64,000 bases of DNA. It comes from Deltaproteobacteria bacterium. Its GTDB lineage: Bacteria; Desulfobacterota; Desulfomonilia; UBA1062. Location: positions 1 through 64,000 of the forward strand of contig JAHDQN010000025.1 of assembly GCA_018433775.1 (NCBI GenBank), written 5' to 3'. Below the pieces are notes generated by a model. The model had not been told where the DNA came from. It was given only the letters and a program-made list of their open reading frames with translations, and did no database searches. Both the position numbers and the translations under genes were made by a program. Positions 1-8,346 of this stretch are shown piece after piece (position 1 is the stretch's first letter; every line of letters begins with the position of its first letter).

Positions 1-156
1 CCCCATGAAGCCGTTCTCGGCCATCTTCCGCAGCACCTCGTCGTCGTGCCGGTGCTCCTGGTCGATCCGGGCCGCTATGGGCTTGAGCTCCTGATCGGCA
101 AACTTCCTCGCCATGTCCTGAACCATCTTGTGCTCGTCGCTTAACGAGAAATCCAT
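1..156 (-). CDS. Acyl-CoA dehydrogenase, N-terminal fragment (cut by window edge)
   Basis: The 52 visible codons begin MDFSLSDEHKMVQDMARKFA, the typical opening of short-chain acyl-CoA or butyryl-CoA dehydrogenases. These are FAD enzymes that oxidise acyl-CoA to 2-enoyl-CoA and pass electrons to ETF. Only the start of the N-terminal helical domain is present, so substrate range and catalytic base cannot be judged. The ATG at 156 follows a good GGAGGGT ribosome site. Transcription runs out of the window to the left. A sigma-70-like promoter overlapped by a palindromic operator lies about 100 bp upstream, suggesting control by a fatty-acid-responsive TetR protein. Family is confident; subfamily is not. 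Confidence 0.85.
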   Translation of the reverse strand, partial: MDFSLSDEHKMVQDMARKFADQELKPIAARIDQEHRHDDEVLRKMAENGFMG

Positions 157-243
157 ATATACCCTCCTATTGTTAGTGACACTTGCTCAGCCCCGGGTTC
201 CATGCTTCCGAGCAGTATCCGCAGGTGGTGACGAGGCCGAAGC

Positions 244-261
244 TGAATGAATATTCATTTT
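244..261. promoter_or_regulatory. Palindromic operator of TetR/FadR type
   Basis: Positions 246-259 form a perfect 14-base palindrome, AATGAATATTCATT, extended to TGAATGAATATTCATTTT. It resembles operators of TetR-family fatty-acid regulators (TGAATGA...TCATTCA type). It covers the predicted transcription start of the leftward acyl-CoA dehydrogenase promoter, where a bound repressor would block initiation. The TetR gene at 1862 is a candidate regulator, but nothing in the sequence proves that link. Confidence 0.5.
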
Positions 262-290
262 CTATAATCCTTATCCGCTCTTTCTGTCAA
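261..290 (-). promoter_or_regulatory. Sigma-70-like promoter for the acyl-CoA dehydrogenase
   Basis: Read on the minus strand there is TTGACA (290-285), an 18-bp spacer and TATAGA (266-261). It points to the gene starting at 156, with a leader of about 100 nt. The predicted start falls within the palindrome at 244-261. The rest of 157-508 shows no convincing gene; the open frames there lack ribosome sites and family resemblance. Confidence 0.5.
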
Positions 291-508
291 TATAATCGTC
301 CTTTACCACAAGAAAGAGGCGGCGGCCATCGGAGTCGACGCCCCGCCTGGACCTGCCTGCCCGCCGGCCGGATGAGCCGGTGTCGTTCCGGGCGTGCTTT
401 TCGCATCCTTGTCCGCCCGGCTCCCTCCCTGATCGGAGTCCTGTCTTTATAAGAAAACGGACACAGGCCCATTCACGGGTGTCTTTCAATGGTTAAGAAT
501 AATTACCT

Positions 509-536
509 TTGCCATCAAGAGGCATTCTGGTATATA
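509..536 (+). promoter_or_regulatory. Probable promoter of serC
   Basis: TTGCCA (509-514), a 16-bp spacer and TATATA (531-536) lie 40 bp before the serC start. The start would be near 543, giving a short leader that contains the CCAGGAGG ribosome site. Confidence 0.5.
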
Positions 537-575
537 TTTTCCACCCAATATCTGTCCAGGAGGCGAAAGGTTTAT

Positions 576-1658
576 ATGAGAGACGTATTCAATTTCAATC
601 CCGGGCCCGCGGTGTTGCCCGAGCCGGTTATCGAAAGCACGAGCAAGGCTGTTCTGAACTTTGCGAACACCGGCATGTCCGTCATGGAGGTAAGCCACCG
701 GTCCAAGGAGTTCGATGCGCTGCTGGTAGAGACCGAATCTCTGGTCGCCGAGGTCATGGGGATTCCCGAGAACTACAAGGTTCTCTTTCTCCAGGGAGGG
801 GCGAGTCTTCAGTTCTCCATGGTGCCCATGAATCTTCTGCTGGACGGCAAGACCGCCGACTATATCGATACCGGTTCCTGGTCTTCCAAGGCCATCAAAG
901 AGGCGCGGAAGGTGGGCAAGGTCAATGTGGCCGCGTCGACCAAGGATGACAAGTATACCCGGATACCCTCGCCCTCCGAGCTCAAGCTTACCCCGGGGGC
1001 GGTCTATTGCCACATCACCTCCAACAACACCATCTACGGAACCCAGTGGCAGACCTTTCCTGACATGGGCGACGTGCCTCTGGTAGCCGACATGTCGTCG
1101 GATATCCTCTCCAGGCAGTTCGACATGAGCAAGTTCGGGATCGTCTATGCCGGCGCCCAGAAGAACATGGGGCCTGCCGGGGTCACGGTGGTGGTCATCC
1201 GCAAAGATCTTGTCGGCGACGTTCCGGAGAACCTCCCCACCATGCTCAAGTACTCCACCCACATGGAAAGCAGCTCCACCTTCAACACCTGTCCGGTGCT
1301 GGCCATATTCGTGGTCCACGAGGTCCTGAAGTGGCTCAAGGACATGGGCGGCGTTCCCGAGATGGAGAAGCTGAACGACAAGAAGGCCGGTATCATCTAC
1401 GGCGTGCTGGACAGCAGCTCCTTCTACCGCGGTACGGTGCAGAAGGATTCGCGGTCCAGGATGAACGTCCCCTTCCGGCTTCCCACCGAGGAGCTGGAGG
1501 CAGAGTTCCTCGCCGAAGCAAACAAGAGAAACCTCAAGGGCCTCAAGGGTCACCGGTCCGTGGGCGGCATGCGGGCATCCATCTATAACGCCATGCCGCT
1601 TAAGGGCGTGGAGAAGCTTGCCGATTTCATGACGGAGTTCGAGAAGCTCCATTCATAG
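576..1658 (+). CDS. serC: Phosphoserine aminotransferase SerC
   Basis: This 360-aa PLP enzyme converts 3-phosphohydroxypyruvate and glutamate to phosphoserine and 2-oxoglutarate in serine biosynthesis; family members also act in pyridoxal phosphate synthesis. The N-terminus FNFNPGPAVLPEPV is diagnostic. K196 in YAGAQKNMGPAG is the PLP Schiff-base lysine and D172 in VADMSSD would pair with the pyridine nitrogen. The C-terminus carries GGMRASIYNAMP, the usual arginine-containing substrate loop. Length equals the family norm. ATG 576 was chosen over an in-frame ATG at 489 because it follows AGGAGG and matches the family N-terminus. It appears monocistronic with its own promoter; serA is not in this window. 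Confidence 0.96.
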   Translation: MRDVFNFNPGPAVLPEPVIESTSKAVLNFANTGMSVMEVSHRSKEFDALLVETESLVAEVMGIPENYKVLFLQGGASLQFSMVPMNLLLDGKTADYIDTGSWSSKAIKEARKVGKVNVAASTKDDKYTRIPSPSELKLTPGAVYCHITSNNTIYGTQWQTFPDMGDVPLVADMSSDILSRQFDMSKFGIVYAGAQKNMGPAGVTVVVIRKDLVGDVPENLPTMLKYSTHMESSSTFNTCPVLAIFVVHEVLKWLKDMGGVPEMEKLNDKKAGIIYGVLDSSSFYRGTVQKDSRSRMNVPFRLPTEELEAEFLAEANKRNLKGLKGHRSVGGMRASIYNAMPLKGVEKLADFMTEFEKLHS

Positions 1659-1665
1659 CACCTGC

Positions 1666-1696
1666 GCCGGGCGGTGCGCTGGTCGCGACGCCCGGC
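1666..1696 (+). terminator. Weak hairpin after serC
   Basis: GCCGGGCG and CGCCCGGC form a perfect 8-bp stem around a 15-nt loop, 8 bp after the serC stop. No clear T-run follows, so terminator function is uncertain. Confidence 0.3.
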
Positions 1697-1814
1697 TTAT
1701 CCGGGAACGGCAGGCGCGATTTCGCGGGGACGGTCTGCAGGCCGGAGCATGCCCCGGCGGGTTGCAGTGTGAATTGTCCTCCCTCGCCGTCATGTGCGGC
1801 AGGGAGGAGACAAT

Positions 1815-1843
1815 TTGATTTTATTAATAACCAATGTTATAGA
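1815..1843 (+). promoter_or_regulatory. Promoter of the TetR-family gene
   Basis: TTGATT (1815-1820), a 17-bp spacer and TATAGA (1838-1843) end 18 bp before the ATG at 1862. The mRNA leader would be very short, about 12 nt. Confidence 0.55.
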
Positions 1844-1861
1844 TCATGTAGTGGGGTTTTC

Positions 1862-2533
1862 ATGCCGGTAAAGAGCAAGTTCGCTGTTGAAGACATCGTT
1901 GACGCGGCATTTCGCATCGTCCGAAGGCAGGGGGCCGACAAATGTTCCGCACGGGCCATAGCGCATGAGCTGAACTCGTCGACCATGCCCATCTATTCAT
2001 GCCTGAGCTCCATGAAAGAGCTGGAGAAGGCGGTGATCAAGAAGGCTCTGGACCTTCTGATCAGCTACGAGACCAAGGTAAGGACCGGAGATGTATTTCT
2101 CGACATGGGCATCGGTTACATCATGTTCGCCAAGACCGAGAAGCATCTGTTCAGGATGCTCTTTCTCTCCGAGAGAAAAGGGGCCTCCGGGAATACCCGG
2201 AGACGCTTCAACGACTATGTGATCGACGCCCTTCTGGAGAAGCTCAGCGGCTTCGAGCCCCTGAACGATTTCTCCCAGGAGCAGAAAAAGGACCTCATCA
2301 ATCGGATGTGGGTCTTCACCCATGGGCTTGCCGTGCTGCTGAACAATTCGATCATCCGGGACTTGAGCGAGAGGCGGATCACGGAACTGATCATGGACAC
2401 GGGGCTGTTCGTGATCCTGGGGGAAAAGATTCGCAAAGAGGTCTACGCCGCACCCGAGGTGCAGGATTTCCTGAAGAGAGCAGGGTTTCCGGACCTGGGT
2501 GATCGCAGGGCGGCAGACTTTGATTTGTTCTGA
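1862..2533 (+). CDS. TetR/AcrR-family transcriptional regulator
   Basis: This 223-aa protein has an N-terminal TetR helix-turn-helix (about residues 8-55) with the family pattern ...DIVDAAFRIVRRQGADKCSARAIA... followed by STMPIYSCLSSMKEL. The remaining helical part is a ligand-binding and dimerisation domain resembling the WHG / TetR_C_33 groups. Such proteins repress promoters until a small molecule binds. ATG 1862 is preferred: it starts just before the HTH and sits close behind a good promoter, although the ribosome site (GTGGGG) is modest. The ligand is unknown. The palindrome at 244-261 is the only TetR-like operator I noticed nearby, so this could be its repressor, but a regulator outside the window is equally possible. 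Confidence 0.85.
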   Translation: MPVKSKFAVEDIVDAAFRIVRRQGADKCSARAIAHELNSSTMPIYSCLSSMKELEKAVIKKALDLLISYETKVRTGDVFLDMGIGYIMFAKTEKHLFRMLFLSERKGASGNTRRRFNDYVIDALLEKLSGFEPLNDFSQEQKKDLINRMWVFTHGLAVLLNNSIIRDLSERRITELIMDTGLFVILGEKIRKEVYAAPEVQDFLKRAGFPDLGDRRAADFDLF

Positions 2534-2745
2534 CCGTGTTGTGCGGGTAGTCGCCGTACCATTCATATGTGCAGTGGTTGCAGCGTGATGCCTTTTCAAG
2601 GGCACTCACATGAGGAGTCCTGGTATTTGGCCTGTCGCTTTCACGCGGAGCGGGCGGGCAGTGTGCGTTTCGAAGGCGGCGGAAGTTCCGGACATGGATG
2701 ATCCCTCGCCGATGGAGGAAATTTATCAGATTGAGAGGAGGGGAT

Positions 2746-3624
2746 ATGGCGTCGAAAAGGAACCATCCTGCGGTCCTTGCAGGCTTTGTGTCTCTGGTGC
2801 TGCTTCTCTCGGGATGCGCTTCTCCCGAGTTCATGGTCAAGTCCATGGATCCGCTCATGGACAGGATGGATACAACGGTGAACCGGTGCCCCGATGTGGA
2901 CACGATCCGCGATTCTCTTCCCACCACGATCGTCCAGCTGGACGGGTTCATCGACATCGCCCCGAGCGCCAAGCTTTATTTGCGGGCCGCTGAGGTGAAC
3001 TTCGGGTACTCGTTCGCCTTTATCGAGGATGTCGACAGGGTCAGGGCGAGCTATCTCTACCTCAAGGCACGGGACTATGCATTGCAGCCCCTGCTGCTCA
3101 ACGATGAGTTCCGCGGGGCGCTTCACCGGCCGGTGGACAAGTTCCAGGCCTCCCTCGACGAGTTCGGGAAGGGTGACGTGCCCGCGCTCTACTGGGCGGC
3201 AAGCTCCTGGATGGCATGGATATCACTTAACCTCGACAAGACCGAGGTGCTCATGGACATCCCCAAGATCGAGGCCATGCTGCTCAGGGTGATCGAGCTC
3301 GATGAAAGCTACTATTACGGGAGCGCCCACGCCACCCTGGGGGCCTATTATGCATCCCGCTCCAAGGTCATCGGCGGAGACCCGGACAAGGCAAAATACC
3401 ACTTCGACCGGGCGTTCGCGATCTCGCAGTCCAGGCTTCTCTTCATACACCTGCTCTACGCCAAGTACTATGCCTATCAGATCCAGGACAGGGCGCTCTT
3501 TGAGCAGACCCTTCAGCAGGTGATAGACACGCCGGTGGATTACTTCCCGCAGAAGAACTTCGCAAACGAAGTGGCGAAGGAGAAGGCCCAGGTGCTGCTG
3601 GACGACGTGGATTCGTATTTCTGA
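2746..3624 (+). CDS. TRAP transporter T-component (TatT-like) lipoprotein
   Basis: This 292-aa protein has a lipoprotein signal peptide with lipobox LLSGC (Cys about residue 23). The rest is helical and TPR-like, with the pattern ALLLRVIELDESYYYGSAHATLGAYYASR and HFDRAFAISQSRLLF seen in the TatT family. TatT of Treponema pallidum (Tp0956) forms a trimeric lipoprotein that binds its TRAP substrate-binding partner. Here it directly precedes DctP, DctQ and DctM genes, so it is the first gene of a TatT-TRAP operon. ATG 2746 follows GAGAGGAGGGG; a longer frame from 2698 would bury the signal peptide. The transported substrate is not known. Confidence 0.85.
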   Translation: MASKRNHPAVLAGFVSLVLLLSGCASPEFMVKSMDPLMDRMDTTVNRCPDVDTIRDSLPTTIVQLDGFIDIAPSAKLYLRAAEVNFGYSFAFIEDVDRVRASYLYLKARDYALQPLLLNDEFRGALHRPVDKFQASLDEFGKGDVPALYWAASSWMAWISLNLDKTEVLMDIPKIEAMLLRVIELDESYYYGSAHATLGAYYASRSKVIGGDPDKAKYHFDRAFAISQSRLLFIHLLYAKYYAYQIQDRALFEQTLQQVIDTPVDYFPQKNFANEVAKEKAQVLLDDVDSYF

Positions 3625-3663
3625 TGACATGCAATCCGTGAGAATCAAAGAGGAGGGAACCGT

Positions 3664-4722
3664 ATGAAGCGTTTTGCGGGTATGATTCCGGCTGTTTTTC
3701 TGGTGATGGGGCTTCTCTGCTCCGGGCCTGCCGCAGCCGATGAGGCCAGGGTCACGATAAAGATGGCCACGCTGGCCCCGAAGGGCTCCACCCTGGTGAA
3801 CACCTATGAAAAGCTCGCTGAAGAGATCACCGCGAGGACAGGGGGCGAGGTGGGGTTCAAGATCTACTGGGGCGGTGTCCAGGGCGACGAGAAGGACATG
3901 ATCCGGAAGATCAAGCTCGGCCAGCTCCACGGCGGCGCATTTTCCGGCGCCGGCCTCGGAGATATCGTGCCCGAGGTCCGGGTGACCGAGATCCCGTACG
4001 TGTTCAGGAACTACAACGAGGTCAACTACGTGCGGAAAGGGCTGCAGGACACCATGGAGAAGCTCTTCGAGGAAAAGGGCTTTATCGTTCTCGGCTGGGG
4101 TGACATCGGATTCCTCTACACCTTCTCCAAGGTGCCCCTCACCTCGCTTGAGGTGGCGCGCCAGCAGAAGTGGTGGACGCTCGAGGGCGAGCCGATCGGA
4201 CGCGAGATTTACAAGGCCCTGGGGATTTCCCCCATATCCCTGTCCGTCACCGACGTGGCCACATCGCTTTCCACCAACCTCATCGATTGTGCAAACGCCA
4301 CCCCCTACATGGCGGTTGCGTTCCAGTGGTACACGAGGTTCAAATACATCAACGAGTTCCCGTCATCGAACCTCTTGGGCGCCATGGTGATATCCAAGAA
4401 GATATGGGACAAGATATCGCCCGAGAGCCAGCAGATCATGCTCCGTCTGGCCCGGGAATCGCAGGAAAAGATCGCGGAGGCGGCCCGCCAAGAGGATGAG
4501 AAATGCCTGAAAATACTCCTGGATGCAGGCATTCAGGTGTACCGCCTGGCAGAAAATATCGAGGAAGAGGAGGTCCGTTTCATCTTCGACGCCGCGGAAA
4601 AGACCCGGAACAATCTCGTGGGAGAGCTCTATTCCCAGGAGCTCCTCGACCGGACCCTGGCCCTTCTCGATGAGTACCGGCGCAAGCATCCCGAAGATAC
4701 CGGCGTTGTCAGGATCGAATAG
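3664..4722 (+). CDS. TRAP transporter substrate-binding protein DctP family
   Basis: This 352-aa periplasmic protein has a cleavable signal peptide ending near GPAAADEA (residues 1-26). It continues with KMATLAPKGSTLVNTYEKLA, the usual first strand and loop of DctP-type binding proteins. TRAP binding proteins deliver carboxylates or related solutes to the DctQM permease, driven by an ion gradient. It sits 39 bp after the TatT gene and 22 bp before dctQ, with AGAGGAGGG as ribosome site. The ligand-binding arginine typical of carboxylate binders cannot be placed by eye. The context suggests a TatT-docked receptor, as in Treponema. Confidence 0.9.
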   Translation: MKRFAGMIPAVFLVMGLLCSGPAAADEARVTIKMATLAPKGSTLVNTYEKLAEEITARTGGEVGFKIYWGGVQGDEKDMIRKIKLGQLHGGAFSGAGLGDIVPEVRVTEIPYVFRNYNEVNYVRKGLQDTMEKLFEEKGFIVLGWGDIGFLYTFSKVPLTSLEVARQQKWWTLEGEPIGREIYKALGISPISLSVTDVATSLSTNLIDCANATPYMAVAFQWYTRFKYINEFPSSNLLGAMVISKKIWDKISPESQQIMLRLARESQEKIAEAARQEDEKCLKILLDAGIQVYRLAENIEEEEVRFIFDAAEKTRNNLVGELYSQELLDRTLALLDEYRRKHPEDTGVVRIE

Positions 4723-4744
4723 CCAAAAACTTGGAGGAGCCTTC

Positions 4745-5311
4745 ATGCGCTGTCAGGTCTGCGGGCTGAGGCGATACGACCATCTGACGGAGTGTCCCGA
4801 GTGCGGCACGCCGTATCCCGCCCCCCATCCGGTATTATCCGCTCTCCACAAGGTCGAGGAGGGTCTGCTGGCTGTTTTCCTCGGCCTCATGGTGTCGCTG
4901 GTCCTCGTTCAGATCGTGATGAGAAATTTCTTTTCCACCGGGATCATGGGCGGGGCCGAGATCGTGCGGCATCTGGTTTTATGGGTCGCCTTTCTCGGAG
5001 CAGGGGTGGCGGCCCGTGAGGGGAAGCACATCCGGATCGACATTGCCGGCAGGTTGCTGAGCCCCCGATTCAAGTGCGGGGCCGATGTCCTCACCGGCAT
5101 CTTCTCAGTGGCCATATGCGCCATTCTCACGTATGCGTCGGTCAATTTTCTCCTGGTGGACTTTGAAGCGCAGATGTCCATACCTTTTTTCGGACTGCCC
5201 ATATGGGTGCTCGAACTCATTATCCCCGCCGGTTACCTGGTGATCACCGCGAGGTTTGCCTTGAGAACCGTGCGTTCCCTGGTCTGGTTCATCCAGGGGG
5301 AAAATCTATGA
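4745..5311 (+). CDS. TRAP small permease (DctQ) with N-terminal zinc ribbon
   Basis: The 188-aa protein starts with a short zinc-ribbon-like segment, CQVCG (residues 3-7) and CPECG (residues 17-21), then four hydrophobic helices of the DctQ type (about residues 36-180) with the loop AREGKHIRIDI characteristic of the family. DctQ pairs with DctM to form the membrane part of the TRAP transporter. Most DctQ proteins lack a zinc ribbon, so the extra 25-30 residues are notable and should lie on the cytoplasmic side. ATG 4745 follows TTGGAGGAG. Upstream in-frame codons overlap the 3' end of dctP and are not used. The role of the ribbon is unknown. Confidence 0.88.
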   Translation: MRCQVCGLRRYDHLTECPECGTPYPAPHPVLSALHKVEEGLLAVFLGLMVSLVLVQIVMRNFFSTGIMGGAEIVRHLVLWVAFLGAGVAAREGKHIRIDIAGRLLSPRFKCGADVLTGIFSVAICAILTYASVNFLLVDFEAQMSIPFFGLPIWVLELIIPAGYLVITARFALRTVRSLVWFIQGENL

Positions 5312-5330
5312 CCGGGCAGGGAGAGAATCC

Positions 5331-6608
5331 ATGACCGGGGCACTGGTGGCCCTCATCATCCTCATGGCCTTTCTCGGCGCCCCGGTGTTCGTGGTGCTCT
5401 CCTCGTTCGCCATCCTGGGGTTTTATCTCACGGACATCCAGTTCGCGGTACTGATCGTGGATATCTACTCGAAGTTCTCCAACAACCCGGTGCTCTACAC
5501 CATACCCATCTTCACCTTTGCCGGCTACATCCTTGCCGAGAGTAAGGCATCGGTGAGGATCGTGGATTTTTCCCAGGCGCTCTTCGGCTGGATGCCGGGC
5601 GGGCTCGCCATCGTGTCGCTGGTGGCGTGCGCGTTTTTCACCGCCTTTACCGGTGCATCGGGCGTCACCATCATCGCGCTGGGGGGCCTGCTCTATCCGG
5701 CGCTGATCAAGGGGCTCTATCCCGAGCGATTCTCGCTGGGGCTGCTGACCTCCTCGGGCAGCCTCGGGCTGCTCTTTTTTCCCAGCCTCCCCATCATCAT
5801 CTACGGGGTGGTGGCCGAAGTGAGCATTCCGCAGCTTTTTGCAGCCGGCTTTGTTCCGGGCGTGTTTCTGGTCGTGCTCCTCTCGCTTTATTCCATGTTC
5901 AAGGGCGGCATGTCCACCGTGAGGACCACGAAGTTTTCCCTGCGCGAGGCGGTCAGGAGCGCGGGCAGGGCCAAATGGGAGCTGTTTATCCCGGTCATGC
6001 TCGTGGTGGGAATCTTCGGCGGGTTCGTCACCCTGGGAGAGGTGGCGTCCATCACCGTGGCCTATGCCCTGATCGTGGAAACCCTGATTCACCGGGACAT
6101 TCCGCTCAGGCGGATCCCCGGCGTCATGCACGAGAGCATGGTTCTCGTGGGCGGGATCTTCATCATCTTCGGCTCGGCGCTGGCACTCACCACCTACATG
6201 ATCGACGCGGAGATTCCCTATGCCATGCTTGAGTTCATCCAGGGGCACATCTCATCCAAGGTCGTGTTTCTCATCGCGCTCAACGTGGTGCTGCTCATGG
6301 TCGGGTGCATCATGGACATCTATTCCGCGCTCGTGGTCGTGGTTCCCCTGATCATCCCCATTGCCGTGAGCTACGACATAAACCCCGTCCACCTGGGCAT
6401 CATCTTTCTGACAAACCTGGAGATCGGGTACTCGACGCCGCCGGTGGGGATGAACCTCTTCATCTCGTGCTTCCGGTTCAACAAGCCGGTGGTAACCCTG
6501 TACAAGGCCTCGGTGCCGTTCCTCATCATCCTCCTCGTGGGCCTTGCCGTCATCACCTATGTTCCCCAGTTGAGCCTCATGCTCGTAGAGTACTTCGATA
6601 TCCGGTAA
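5331..6608 (+). CDS. TRAP large permease DctM
   Basis: This 425-aa integral membrane protein has about 11-12 hydrophobic segments. It shows DctM signatures such as AFFTAFTGASGVTIIALGGLLYP (about residues 100-122) and EIGYSTPPVGMNLFIS (about 362-377). It forms the transport core with DctQ; uptake is normally driven by Na+. It begins 20 bp after dctQ with GGGAGAGAATCC as ribosome site and ends the four-gene TRAP operon. Length is normal for DctM. If the ATP synthase downstream is indeed Na+-coupled, a Na+-driven TRAP system would fit the same bioenergetics, but that is inference. Confidence 0.92.
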   Translation: MTGALVALIILMAFLGAPVFVVLSSFAILGFYLTDIQFAVLIVDIYSKFSNNPVLYTIPIFTFAGYILAESKASVRIVDFSQALFGWMPGGLAIVSLVACAFFTAFTGASGVTIIALGGLLYPALIKGLYPERFSLGLLTSSGSLGLLFFPSLPIIIYGVVAEVSIPQLFAAGFVPGVFLVVLLSLYSMFKGGMSTVRTTKFSLREAVRSAGRAKWELFIPVMLVVGIFGGFVTLGEVASITVAYALIVETLIHRDIPLRRIPGVMHESMVLVGGIFIIFGSALALTTYMIDAEIPYAMLEFIQGHISSKVVFLIALNVVLLMVGCIMDIYSALVVVVPLIIPIAVSYDINPVHLGIIFLTNLEIGYSTPPVGMNLFISCFRFNKPVVTLYKASVPFLIILLVGLAVITYVPQLSLMLVEYFDIR

Positions 6609-6851
6609 GAATCGGGGACGGGTTCACATTACAATCTCCGCAACCGCGGGAAAGAGTCAGGATAAGGCTTTCATGAGGAGAGAACCCGGAGGCGGATTCA
6701 CAGACCGATCCCCAACTCCGTTTGTCGAGCCGATGCAAGCGTCTTTGACGGCATTATGCTCACACTGCGGGCGAGGCAAAACTCGTCTCCCTGCAGACGG
6801 CTGTCTCAAGCGGCGGTGCAGATACTGCCTTTCGATGGGAAGAGACAGAAA

Positions 6852-7283
6852 TCAGACGATATCGACCAGTTCGATATCAAAGACCAGAGTTTTTCCCGCA
6901 AGGGGATGATTGGCATCCAGGCGCACGGATTCATCATGGACCTCGCTTACCACCACAGGGAGTTCCTCGCCGCTGTTGTCGACAATGATCAGTCTCATGC
7001 CGACCTCGGGCTCGATGTCTTCAGGGAAATACTCCTTGGGCATGTCCACCACGAGGTTGTCGTTATATGAGCCATATGCCTGTTCGGGCTCGATGGAAAC
7101 CGTCTTGGACTCGCCGACGTTCATGCCTTCGGCAGCTTCCTCGAAGCCGGGGATGACCTCATGAGAACCGAGCGTGAATTCGAGAGGTTCAGCTTCGACG
7201 GAAGAGTCGAAGATGACCCCGTCTTCGAAACGGCCCGTGTAATGTACCTTTACCGTGTCACCTTGTTTTACCGGTGTATTCAT
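6852..7283 (-). CDS. FKBP-type peptidyl-prolyl isomerase (SlyD-like)
   Basis: This 143-aa protein has the FKBP core VKVHYTGRFEDGVIFDSS near the N-terminus and GSHEVIPGFEEAAEGM. A middle insert (about residues 70-120) corresponds to the IF chaperone domain of SlyD. The end DANHPLAGKTLVFDIELVDI is typical of SlyD-like proteins. It lacks the His-rich metal-binding tail of E. coli SlyD, as most bacterial relatives do. It should catalyse prolyl isomerisation and assist folding in the cytoplasm. ATG 7283 follows CAGGAGGTC; a 20-residue upstream extension is unlikely to be translated. It is transcribed away from the enoyl-CoA hydratase-like gene. Confidence 0.9.
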   Translation of the reverse strand: MNTPVKQGDTVKVHYTGRFEDGVIFDSSVEAEPLEFTLGSHEVIPGFEEAAEGMNVGESKTVSIEPEQAYGSYNDNLVVDMPKEYFPEDIEPEVGMRLIIVDNSGEELPVVVSEVHDESVRLDANHPLAGKTLVFDIELVDIV

Positions 7284-7424
7284 AACCAGACCTCCTGCTG
7301 TAGGGACATTCATATAAGAGTAACAGATAGGGATCGAAAACACAAAAAGAATATCCCCCTGGCGTGAAATGTGGCATCAGGCCGGAATTTTTTATGGAGG
7401 TGTGGTTTCGATGAACAGCAACTC

Positions 7425-7453
7425 TTGGATAATCGTGACGGTATAGGTATAAT
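7425..7453 (+). promoter_or_regulatory. Strong sigma-70-like promoter for the enoyl-CoA hydratase gene
   Basis: TTGGAT (7425-7430), a 17-bp spacer and a perfect TATAAT (7448-7453) lie 35 bp before the start at 7488. The leader would carry the AAAGAGGAG ribosome site. Confidence 0.7.
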
Positions 7454-7487
7454 ATCCTGCAAATCAGAGAAAGAGGAGATTCGGATC

Positions 7488-8207
7488 ATGTCCATGATCG
7501 AGCACACCCTTGACGGCAGCGTTGCAGTCATTACCATGAACAGCGGTGAGAACCGGTTCAACCTCGACTTTCTGGGCGAATTCCTCGGCATTCTCGATGA
7601 AATCGAGCATACCACCCCTGCCGACGCCCTGGTGGTGAAATCGGCCCATGAGAAGATCTTCTGCAACGGAATCGATCTCGCCTGGCTCGAGCCCATCGCA
7701 AAGGCCGGGGACACAGAGACGGTCGTTCGTTTCTGCCGTACCTTCAACAGCCTGCTCAGAAGAATCCTCATGTATCCCATGCCCACCATTGCGGCTATCA
7801 CGGGGCACGCCTTTGCCGGAGGCGCCATCATGTGCTGCTGCTTCGACTTCCGCTTCATGCGCTCCGACAGGGGTTTCTTCTGCTTTCCCGAGGTGGACAT
7901 CGGCATACCCTTCTGGCCCGGTATGGTGGCCATGGTAAAGAAGGCGATGCCCCGGTACATCCTCGATGATCTGTACTATCTGGGCACGCGGCTCACCGGC
8001 CTGGAGTGCCAGGAGCATCGAATTGTCAGGAAGGCGCTGCCCATGGAGGATCTCGTGCCAGAAGTCCTGCAATTCGCCAAAGGACTCAACAAGAACCGGA
8101 ACTTCTATAAGGCCCAGAAGGAAAGGATGAATGCCGGCATCATCCGGATCATGGATGAAGAGGACCCGCCGGTCATCGAGGCCGGAAGGATCTCGGCGGG
8201 GCGCTGA
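7488..8207 (+). CDS. Enoyl-CoA hydratase/isomerase family protein
   Basis: This 239-aa protein has the crotonase fold: the oxyanion-hole segment KIFCNGIDLAWL (about residues 57-68) and AAITGHAFAGGAIMCCCFDF (about 104-123), then FFCFPEVDIGIPF. The arrangement resembles delta3,delta2-enoyl-CoA isomerases more than classical hydratases; the paired glutamates of hydratases are not evident. It would act on unsaturated acyl-CoA in beta-oxidation. ATG 7488 was chosen for the AAAGAGGAG site and promoter spacing; ATG 7494 is possible. It stands alone in its transcription unit. Exact reaction is uncertain. Confidence 0.85.
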   Translation: MSMIEHTLDGSVAVITMNSGENRFNLDFLGEFLGILDEIEHTTPADALVVKSAHEKIFCNGIDLAWLEPIAKAGDTETVVRFCRTFNSLLRRILMYPMPTIAAITGHAFAGGAIMCCCFDFRFMRSDRGFFCFPEVDIGIPFWPGMVAMVKKAMPRYILDDLYYLGTRLTGLECQEHRIVRKALPMEDLVPEVLQFAKGLNKNRNFYKAQKERMNAGIIRIMDEEDPPVIEAGRISAGR

Positions 8208-8282
8208 TCCGTCCATGCCGCTGTCCGGAGAACAGGGAGCGGTGCCTTTTCGGGCCGCACATTTCACCCCTTGTTCTGTCCT

Positions 8283-8311
8283 TTGTGAAACGATCGGAAA
8301 CGTGGTATGAA
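8283..8311 (+). promoter_or_regulatory. Possible promoter for the FGGY kinase
   Basis: TTGTGA (8283-8288), a 17-bp spacer and TATGAA (8306-8311) lie upstream of the kinase start at 8347. Both hexamers match consensus only partly. Confidence 0.35.
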
Positions 8312-8346
8312 AATAATACAGTAAGAGTTCAATATGAGGAGGGACC

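Noticed and set aside
183..489. Overlapping open frames on both strands upstream of serC
   Set aside because: No ribosome sites, no family resemblance, Arg/Pro-rich composition typical of shadows in GC-rich DNA; the region holds a promoter and operator instead.
486..1652. 388-aa open frame antisense to serC
   Set aside because: Fully overlaps a well-supported gene; His/Gly/Leu-rich composition is an antisense artefact.
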